NCBI RefSeq assembly: GCF_014655715.1
Contig: NZ_BNBM01000012.1
Coordinates: forward strand, 233,847-297,846
DNA length: 64,000 nt
DNA from: Streptomyces lanatus
Lineage (GTDB): Bacteria; Actinomycetota; Actinomycetes; Streptomycetales; Streptomycetaceae
Reading direction: 5' to 3'
The position numbers were made by a program, and so were the translations under genes. Shown piece after piece: positions 57,785 to 64,000 of this stretch. The notes below the pieces were generated by a model. It was not told the DNA's origin and ran no database searches. It saw nothing but the letters and a program-made list of their open reading frames with translations. Numbering within the stretch: position 1 is the first letter of the stretch; the number at the start of each line of letters is the position of its first letter.

Positions 57785-58944
57785 GCGGCAAGGAGTCAGG
57801 CGCAGAGGAGCTCGTCGAACTCGGACTCGAGATCGTTAACCCCGGTGGTCGGCCAGATGAGTTGAGGCAGGCGGCCAAGGCCTGGCGACAACTCAAGGCC
57901 GATGTGGCGGGCCCGGAGGGACTACTCAAAGCGCTCGACAGGGACGTCGAAGAAACAGTCGGCCACGCTTGGCGCGGTGAAGCTGCGGAAGCCTTCAGGG
58001 AGCACTGGCGTAAGGTCAAGGCTGCAGTTGAGCAAGGCGTCGAAGAGTACGACGACATCGCCAAGCAACTCGATGAAGTGGCCGATGAGATCGAGACAGT
58101 CAACGATGAGATTCACGCAATCTACGCCGAAATCGGTGTCTCGATCGGCGTTGGCGTGGCTTTGTCTTTTGTGAGCTTCGGCGTCGCGGGTGGTGCCGCC
58201 GCGGCGAATGTTACTCGGCTCGCCGCTCAGGCGGTCCGCATTTCAGCCCGCCTTGGTACGTTGCTCCGTCGCATCGCGGCGGCAATCCGTGCATACCAAC
58301 AAGCCGGGAAGATGACCAAGCTGGCTGCCAGCTTCTTCGTCAACTGGGCTGGCAATACTGGTGGAACGTTGCTCGGTGCAGGACTCTCCGGCCAGGACGT
58401 CGACGGTGCCAAGGTCTGGGAAGCGACCTGGCAGGGAGGACTTGCTGCCGCTGTCGGCACCCCAGCGGGTGCGGCAGCAGCAGGCAAGGCCGGCAAGATC
58501 ATGGATGACATGGCCAGCGCGCCAAGTGATCTTGCCAAGAGTCTCACGGAGAACATCACCGGTGGGGTTGTCGGCAATGTGGCCGGTGGGCTTGCCGTGG
58601 ATGGCCATACCGCTCTCACGACAGACGAAGACCCAGAGTGGGGTAAGAACGCCCTAATCAACGCGGCCGGTGGGGCACTCGGCGGAGCAACAGTCGGCGG
58701 CGCCGGACACTACAGGGATAACATCCCCGTTGCGGAAGGCTGGGATGCGTCACGATACGGGCAGCGCGGCCAGAACCCTGACTTCGCCATTGAAGTGCCC
58801 GCTGGCGGTGTAGGTGCCGGAGCGGCAGGCGCAGGCGGAGAGCTAGCCGCGAGCGACGACGAGGACGGTAAGCAGAAGGGCGCGGACGAGCCGAAGACGT
58901 CGTTCGGCCGCAAGCAGCGCAGTCTTGAGGAAGATTTCGGATGA
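57781..58944 (+). CDS. WXG100-domain fusion protein, putative ESX effector
   Basis: 387 residues. An N-terminal WXG domain (AWRGEAAEAFREHWRK near residue 65) and coiled-coil helix to about 120, then Ala/Gly-rich hydrophobic segments (SIGVGVALSFVSFGVAGGAA and later AGGLAVDGHTAL, INAAGGALGGATVGG). Then a polar tail ends RKQRSLEEDFG. The layout resembles the trunk of polymorphic ESX toxins, but no nuclease, NADase or other toxin domain is visible. Coupled to the small helical gene before it and to the membrane protein after it (ATGA). Confidence 0.7.
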   Translation: MSGKESGAEELVELGLEIVNPGGRPDELRQAAKAWRQLKADVAGPEGLLKALDRDVEETVGHAWRGEAAEAFREHWRKVKAAVEQGVEEYDDIAKQLDEVADEIETVNDEIHAIYAEIGVSIGVGVALSFVSFGVAGGAAAANVTRLAAQAVRISARLGTLLRRIAAAIRAYQQAGKMTKLAASFFVNWAGNTGGTLLGAGLSGQDVDGAKVWEATWQGGLAAAVGTPAGAAAAGKAGKIMDDMASAPSDLAKSLTENITGGVVGNVAGGLAVDGHTALTTDEDPEWGKNALINAAGGALGGATVGGAGHYRDNIPVAEGWDASRYGQRGQNPDFAIEVPAGGVGAGAAGAGGELAASDDEDGKQKGADEPKTSFGRKQRSLEEDFG

Positions 58945-60287
58945 TGACAAGGTCCAGCACCCTGGCCCGCTGCTTGGCTCTGCTGGGCCTCAGCATTGCG
59001 GCTACTGTCGCCGCTGTTCTGATCCAACCCTCCACTAGGCCACCCAGGTGGGACCTTTTCGCTTGCCTCGTGGTGGCAGCAGCAGCTGTGGCCGGCGGAG
59101 TCCTCTTCCTCCGCCGTCGAGCCGCCGATGATTTGGGCGCGGGAGGCAAACACTGGTGGGTGGAGCAACGTAACGGTTGGGTCGGATTCGCAGCCTGGTC
59201 CTGGGCGGTGCCCACGTTTCTGGTGGCCTATGCGGCGCTGACTCCAACCCCTGCAGCGTGGGAGATCGTTGACGCAGGTTCCGCGATGCGTACGACCGAG
59301 ATCGAGAAGGTCGTCTCCTCGAAGTACGTAAGCAGTCAGCGCGCCGGGCATTACACCTCCACCGTGCTGGTATCAGTGCCTTTCGACCAAGGATCCCAAA
59401 CCGCTGAAGTGGAAATGACCTCGAGCGATAAGCCGAAGGCAGGAGAAGAGGTCTGGGTCCTCTTTGCGCCGTTGTCACCTGACCTAGAGGTATTTGTCGG
59501 GGATCGGCAGTCGCTTGAGGAGAAGATCGGTGGGCGGGCAGACTACTGGACCGTCTTCTTGACCTTGGGGTGCTTTGCCTTCTGCTGGTTCATGAATCTG
59601 TTCGGCCGCTGGCGCTCGGATCCCGTGGCCGGCCTCCACCGCTCTCGACAACAAGGCAGACTCTACGCATTGCCTGTCTCCATCACAGGAGTGGGAGTTG
59701 CCCTCGATGAGCGACCAGTGTCTCCATCGGCGACCAAGCTGCATAAATCCCGCATTTGTCTGACGAGCGTGGAGTTCGGTGAGTTGTATCTGTATCTGGA
59801 TGACATCATCGACCCCCTGCCGTTGGCACTGCCGCTCATGGGTGTTAGTGGCCACGTGTACTGGCGGCGGCCCACTCGGCAGCTCCCATATGCAGACTCG
59901 GTCGGCTATGCCGTACTGATTCTGGACGGACAGCGTTACGTCGCCGGATGGCTTGAATCTTCGGACGCTTCAGTAGACCTGCCGGTGAGCGCACTTGTCC
60001 CAACGGACCGAGAACTCCCAGCAGTGGGCGAACCCCGTGCCCTTCACCCCGTTTCTCCCGTGGAGGCGAGCGCCAATTCCACCGTCCTGAAGGCGCTCCT
60101 ACTCGCTATCGGCGCCCTGGTCGTGATCACCTTTGGAGTGGGTGAAGTCGCTACGGTTGCACTCGCTGGCGCGTCCGTATTGGCAGTTCTGATGGGGCGG
60201 AGACGTGCGGGACTTCAGATGAAGCGGCACCTGGAGAGCCTCGCGTCTGGCAGAGACTTGGGCACGGGCACGATCCGCGGTGCTTGA
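58941..60287 (+). CDS. Multi-spanning membrane protein of unknown function
   Basis: 448 residues with hydrophobic segments near 8-27, 38-57, 80-102, 203-224 and two close together at 380-415. Soluble stretches lie between, including VSVPFDQGSQTAEVEMTSSD and VEFGELYLYLDDIIDPLPLA. I recognise no family. ATGA overlap with the WXG fusion gene suggests that the two are made together, so it may be an immunity or export partner (inference). Confidence 0.6.
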   Translation: MMTRSSTLARCLALLGLSIAATVAAVLIQPSTRPPRWDLFACLVVAAAAVAGGVLFLRRRAADDLGAGGKHWWVEQRNGWVGFAAWSWAVPTFLVAYAALTPTPAAWEIVDAGSAMRTTEIEKVVSSKYVSSQRAGHYTSTVLVSVPFDQGSQTAEVEMTSSDKPKAGEEVWVLFAPLSPDLEVFVGDRQSLEEKIGGRADYWTVFLTLGCFAFCWFMNLFGRWRSDPVAGLHRSRQQGRLYALPVSITGVGVALDERPVSPSATKLHKSRICLTSVEFGELYLYLDDIIDPLPLALPLMGVSGHVYWRRPTRQLPYADSVGYAVLILDGQRYVAGWLESSDASVDLPVSALVPTDRELPAVGEPRALHPVSPVEASANSTVLKALLLAIGALVVITFGVGEVATVALAGASVLAVLMGRRRAGLQMKRHLESLASGRDLGTGTIRGA

Positions 60288-60355
60288 GTCCTTCCCGCCC
60301 AGCAGCAAGCTGACGAAAACAGCGACGGTCTCGACAACGGCAAGCACGCCTTTGG

Positions 60356-60660
60356 GTGCAGGTGGTGGCGGCGTTGGTGTCGGGCCGGACTCGCGAGGAT
60401 GTCGCGGCGGTGTTCGCTCAAGGCGGTGGACAACTGGTGGGCGAAGTGGCTAGTCGGCGGGGGCGCAGCGCTTGTGGCCCAGCCGCGCGGGTGTTCGGGT
60501 CGGCGAGCATCAAGTTCTCGATGCGGTCGAGCAACAGGCGATCCGGCAGGCCGTGCTGGATCACCGTCCCTGTGACCTGGGTCTGGCTGGGCAGCTGTGG
60601 ACGCGCGCTGGAGTGGGGAACCTGATCGTGAAGCTGTACCGGGTCCGGCTGATGGAGAGG
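60356..60660 (+). pseudogene. IS630-family transposase remnant
   Basis: Fragments of an IS630-type N-terminal helix-turn-helix region lie in three successive frames: VVAALVSGRTREDVAAVF (from 60359), KAVDNWWAKWLVGGGAALV (from about 60420), then VGEHQVLDAVEQQAIRQAVL and LWTRAGVGNLIVKLYRVRL (to about 60655). At least two frameshifts and the loss of the whole catalytic domain make it dead. Terminal inverted repeats were not found. It stops just before the next gene. Confidence 0.72.
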
Positions 60661-60664
60661 TCAC

Positions 60665-61294
60665 ATGACGAGCCCAACTGCGACGCCCGATATCGAGCAG
60701 GTGCTGAAGCACAACAGGAGCAAATGGAAAAGGCATGTCAGGGAGCGCATCGCTGTCAGTCTGGGACTGATCGCGGTGCCTGTCGTGCTGCATGCAGTGG
60801 GCGTCCCGGACGCCTTCTTCACGCCCCTCCCCATCCTTGCCGCGTTCTTTGTCCTGCTGTTCCTGCTCCTTCGGGCCAGCCGCGGTCGACGGCTTGCTGC
60901 CTGCGAGAGAGTGCTGCGCACCTATCCCCTCGAGTACCGCACGCGAGTGGCCAAGAAGGGCCAACAGTGGCTGTTGCAAGGCACAGTGTTCACTGTCAAG
61001 GTCTCCACGCGCGGTCAACACGGCGCACCGCTGATGCGCGCGCTCGACGCTTCAACGGTCCGTCGCTGGCCCAAGGGCGCAGAGGACGGCGGTGCCTGGG
61101 TCGCCGGTGATCTTCCCTTCGGCGGCGTCATGATCGTTCCCGGTACCAATGACATGTTGTTCATGCAGCCGGCGGACTGGGCGAAATTCGCCGACGAACG
61201 CGAGCAAGCTGATGCCTCACGGAGTGCGTTGGCACAGCAGGCCGGGCTCATCGAGTTGGTGGAGAAGGAACCGAATATTACGTACTTCTACTAG
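60665..61294 (+). CDS. Small membrane protein of unknown function
   Basis: 209 residues. A polar start, two close membrane helices (about 30-70, VSLGLIAVPVVLHAVGVPDA and PILAAFFVLLFLLLR), then a soluble domain with YRTRVAKKGQQWLLQGTVFT and a helical end (QADASRSALAQQAGLIELVE). No family recognised. ATG at 60665 behind GGAGAGG, directly after the transposase remnant. Confidence 0.62.
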   Translation: MTSPTATPDIEQVLKHNRSKWKRHVRERIAVSLGLIAVPVVLHAVGVPDAFFTPLPILAAFFVLLFLLLRASRGRRLAACERVLRTYPLEYRTRVAKKGQQWLLQGTVFTVKVSTRGQHGAPLMRALDASTVRRWPKGAEDGGAWVAGDLPFGGVMIVPGTNDMLFMQPADWAKFADEREQADASRSALAQQAGLIELVEKEPNITYFY

Positions 61295-61818
61295 TGTCTC
61301 GTACCGCTGTTCGTATCACTTCGTGTTGTTTATGACGATTTTCGTGGCCTGGCGCACGGCTATCACGCTGAACAAGTTGCAGCCGGCCGTGAGCTGGCGC
61401 AGTGAATCCGCCCGAGACCGACTTGCTCCGTGACATCGTCTTCAGTGCAAGCCCGTTGTCGGTACACGGTGCACGATCGCGGTGTGGGCTTTGGCGCCCA
61501 AGTACGGGCGGCGAAATGGCCGGAGCGGGTATCTACCAGGTCGGAGAAGAGGCAGCGCTCTCGTCCTCCGCCGCTCGAGCGGCTTAATGATCACGTCTTC
61601 CTGCCAGATGCGGACTGCCTCCGCGTTCTGCCCACGGCCCATTTACCTGGGGGCTGGTTTGGCAGCCCCCAGCGACGCAGGACTTGTGTATGGGTACGCC
61701 CACGGACAACCGTCAGTGATGCGGTATGACTTCCGTCGGGGCGAGCTGACATCGCGCGGTCTGCCTCTGCGAGTGCCTACGGGTCGGTAGTTGACGCCCG
61801 CTGACCTGACCGTCCTAC
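61295..61818. other. Gene-free stretch with one hairpin
   Basis: 524 bases without a gene I can support. Short frames on both strands lack ribosome sites and recognisable domains. A perfect 10-bp stem CTGGGGGCTG/CAGCCCCCAG (61647-61672, 6-base loop) resembles the intergenic repeat at 25621. Probably decayed mobile or accessory DNA. Confidence 0.5.
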
Positions 61819-62225
61819 CTACGCGACGACGAGCTCACACCATACGCATTTGCCTCGGCTGCCGTTCCGGGTCACCGGCTGCCAGCCCCATACGTCGGCA
61901 CAGGCGCGGACCAGTGCAAGACCGCGACCATCCTCCACCTCGACCAAGTTGGTCAGCTGCGATGGTGGTTCCGGCGGTTCGGGGTCGGTGTCCCAGGCGT
62001 CGATACGCAGCGCGTCACCGCGCCACCGTAGGCGCAGGGTGGCGGGTCCCTTGGTGTGGCGCACGGCGTTGGAGGCCAGCTCTGCCGCGAGGAGTTCTGT
62101 CGTGTCCACAAGGCCGATCAAGCCGTGCATGGTGAGGATCAGGCGGACAGTACGGCGACAGACGTGACGGCGCGTGGGTCGTTCGGGATGTAGAGGGAGT
62201 ACCCCCAAGGCTCGTTTTGAGGCAT
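61819..62225 (-). pseudogene. Anti-sigma-type ATP-binding protein, frameshifted
   Basis: HATPase_c_2 / RsbW-like regulator. The true start is the ATG at 62225 behind GAGGAG, giving MPQNEPWGYSLYIPNDPRA. The frame then breaks at about 62163-62165, and the rest (VCRRTVRLILTMHGLI, the N-box LAAELASNAVRHTKGP, and EDGRGLALVRACADVWGW) lies one frame over. Restoring one C would give an intact protein of about 135 residues. Either a real mutation or a sequencing slip. Divergent from an equally damaged HTH gene, a common Streptomyces pairing. Confidence 0.72.
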
Positions 62226-62386
62226 GACGGAACTCCTCGTCGAGAGCAGGGGAGTTGGCGAATTCGCCGGAAGCGTGGGCGGTGGCGGTGCCGCAGCCGT
62301 CATGGCAGGACGGAGCGGTGCACTTCCGGGCATCTGACTTCCGAACGGGTCACCGAACCAGGGTCGTCGGCGCCAAGGAGGCACTC

Positions 62387-63237
62387 ATGCCGCAGAGACG
62401 GCAACCCACCGCGCGGCAGGCGCGACTGGGCGCCGAGCTCCTGAAAGTGCGCGAGGCGGCGGGACTCAATGGGCGTGAGGCCGCTGCCTTGCTCTGCACT
62501 GGCGCCGCCCGGCTGAGTCAGATCGAGTCCGGTGTCGGGGGCGTGAGTGAAGACACGGTGCGTCGGCTTGCGGCCAACTACTCCTGCACCGACGTCGAGT
62601 TGATTGGCGCCCTGGTGGCCATGGCAACCGATCGGAGTCGAGGCTGGTGGGAGGAGTACCGAGGCAAGCTCCCCAACTCTTTTTTGGACCTAGCCGAGTT
62701 GGAGCATCACTGCACGTACCGGCTGGATGTGGAGTTCTTGCATGTCCCCGGCCTTTTCCAGACAGAGGATCACGCCCGCGCCGTCTTTACGTATCGAGTG
62801 CCCGAACTGCCCGATGACGACCTCGAGTGGAGGGTCCGCCACCGGATGGCACGCAAGGTGATCATCGAGCGCCCAGCCCCGGTCCCGTACGAAGCGGTTA
62901 TCCACGAAGCGGCACTACGCATCCGGGTCGGGGACCGTGCCGCCACGCGGGCTCAACTCGTCCGCATCCTCGAATTGTCCGAAGCGGACCACATCACGGT
63001 TCGTGTCATCCCCTTCGACCTGGACGGCTTCGCAGGAGCCACAAACGCGATGATGTACGTGGGCGGTGTCGTGCCGAAGCTGGATGCAGCGGTACGTGAC
63101 GCGCCTCAGGGCGCCGGCTTCATCGACTCCGAAGCCCAACTCGGTGCGTTTCGAACGCTCTTCCGTAAGTGGAGGCTGTGTCTCTCGATCCTGAGCGATC
63201 GCGTGACTTCATTCACGGACTGGCGAAGGAACTGTGA
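62387..63237 (+). pseudogene. XRE-type HTH regulator with DUF5753 domain, frameshifted near its end
   Basis: From the ATG at 62387 (AAGGAG upstream): a helix-turn-helix (LKVREAAGLNGREAAALL), then the DUF5753 domain (FLHVPGLFQTEDHARAVF, PYEAVIHEAALRI, VRVIPFDLDGFAGATNA). The frame runs on past the normal end, while the expected tail VEAVSLDPERSRDFIHGLAKEL-type sequence, with a stop at 63235, lies in another frame after a shift at about 63169. One missing G explains it. WhiJ-like regulators of this kind pair with DUF397 proteins. The damaged form would carry about 130 foreign residues. Confidence 0.72.
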
Positions 63238-63455
63238 GGCACGCCGTGACCGCCCCCGACAACTGGCGGAAGTTGTCCTACTCAGGCAGCGGCGACGGCA
63301 ACAACTGTGTAGAGGTAGCGAACCTCGACACTCGAATCGCGATACGCGACTCGAAAGCCCCGGCTCAGGGCCTGATTTGTCTCCCGACCGGCCCGTTCAC
63401 GGCCTTCATCGGCAATCTCAAAGCAGACACCGGTTGCGACGTCGCAGGCTCGTAG
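63234..63455 (+). CDS. DUF397 protein, partner of the HTH regulator
   Basis: 73 residues with the DUF397 pattern NWRKLSYSGSGDGNNCVEVA and VRDSK-like AIRDSKAP. Its GTG overlaps the restored stop of the HTH gene (GTGA), the usual coupling in these trios. Streptomyces pairs of DUF5753 HTH and DUF397 proteins influence development and antibiotic production in some cases. Appears intact. Confidence 0.85.
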   Translation: MRHAVTAPDNWRKLSYSGSGDGNNCVEVANLDTRIAIRDSKAPAQGLICLPTGPFTAFIGNLKADTGCDVAGS

Positions 63456-63560
63456 TTGTCGATGGCCATGCTCACTGGCGTCGCCGAGGCAGTCGGCCCC
63501 CGCAGTCGGCGCGGAAGTCCCACGCGTCGTCGGTGCGCCCGACCGGACCAGCAGCAGAGT

Positions 63561-63645
63561 GGAACGCAGCGTGGTGTCGTGGCCCGCAGAATGGCTGGTG
63601 GCATGGGCGGTCGCAACGGTCGACGGTCTGAGGAGAGTAGCCAGG
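63561..63645 (+). repeat. Copied 3' fragment of the glycine-rich WXG gene
   Basis: Matches the 3' part of the gene at 53790-55238. GGTCGCAACGGTCGACGGTC (63609-63628) differs from 55110-55129 by a single base, and GGAACGCAGCGTGGTG matches 55065-55080 with two changes. Translated, GTQRG...MAGGMGGRNGRRSE parallels GTQRGAMAGGAGGMAGRNGR. The match ends before the acidic tail, so it is a broken copy. The rest of 63456-63988 holds no gene I can support. Confidence 0.7.
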
Positions 63646-63988
63646 GCGAGTTCAGCGCCGGTATCCCCCTGTCTCCCGTAAGCACACGCCGTCTGCCCTC
63701 GCCACACGGGGTTCAACAGGCTCAAGACGCCCTGTCCGGGATTTCTCCTTCGCGGAACTTTCACGACTTCTTGCCGGGTGGATGCCGGAGTTCGTGCCGA
63801 GGAGGTGCCGCTCCACCGGGGCATGAGTCTTCAACGAGATCGTTATGCGGGCTACATGGGGCGGGATACGCCTTGCGTCTGCGAAGGCCATAAGCTGTCG
63901 TGAGATTCGCGGGGGCGCCGAAAGGTACGCGAGTGGCTGTAAAAACTCCTAACAAAATGAGTGTTGGGGAACGATAGGCTCGGTGGCC

Positions 63989-64000
63989 ATGAGTCAGAGC
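63989..64000 (+). CDS. Start of a gene cut by the window end
   Basis: ATG followed by Ser-Gln-Ser codons, the last 12 bases of the window. The ESX ATPase gene eccC is expected somewhere downstream, but four codons cannot identify it. Confidence 0.3.

Noticed and set aside
61442..61642. 66-codon minus-strand frame as a transposase piece
   Set aside because: No clear transposase motif could be read.

Overview
The window is a stretch of high-GC actinobacterial chromosome and almost certainly comes from a Streptomyces. The signs are G/C-biased third codon positions, frequent GTG starts, coupled ATGA/GTGA overlaps, and the conserved order ispC-rseP-ispG ... proS ... rimP-nusA-ylxR-infB-ylxP-rbfA-truB ... 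ribF followed by a type VII (ESX) secretion locus. No tRNA, rRNA or CRISPR array was seen.

Region 1 (about 1-19,450) looks like a complete xyloglucan-degradation locus under one LacI-family repressor. Secreted GH74 and two secreted GH12 enzymes would cut the polymer. A lipoprotein binding protein with two permeases would import the oligosaccharides; no ATPase gene is present, so a shared one such as MsiK is expected. Enzymes without evident signal peptides, GH95 (fucose), GH42 (galactose), GH31 (xylose) and GH3 (glucose), would trim them inside the cell. Near-perfect copies of the palindrome CGAAGCGCTTCG lie in front of the GH3 gene, the binding-protein gene, the repressor gene and the second GH12 gene. 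A sulfotransferase gene also sits in the cluster.

Region 2 (19,570-43,320) is core chromosome: an acyl-CoA dehydrogenase, MEP-pathway genes ispC and ispG with the site-2 protease rseP between them, two GNAT acetyltransferases, proS, a small reverse-strand group (a kinase-fold protein lacking catalytic residues, a ferritin-like protein, a lipoprotein), and the translation-factor operon rimP to truB. Between truB and ribF lies a 1175-residue protein with a trypsin-like domain lacking its serine, a STAND-type NTPase and a long helical C-terminus.

Region 3 (43,340-53,350) is part of the ESX locus: a proline/glutamine-rich MinD-like ATPase, a conserved ESX-associated protein, eccE, eccB, a WXG100 pair and a mycosin. 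The ATPase EccC and the channel EccD are not in the window.

Region 4 (53,400-64,000) looks accessory. Third positions carry visibly more A/T, and it holds more WXG-type proteins, a second mycosin, a small protein that copies the second mycosin's membrane anchor and tail, unrecognised membrane proteins, an IS630-type transposase remnant, an ATPase/HTH/DUF397 regulatory trio with two single-base frameshifts, and a copied 3' fragment of one of the WXG genes. It reads as an ESX substrate island remodelled by duplication and decay.
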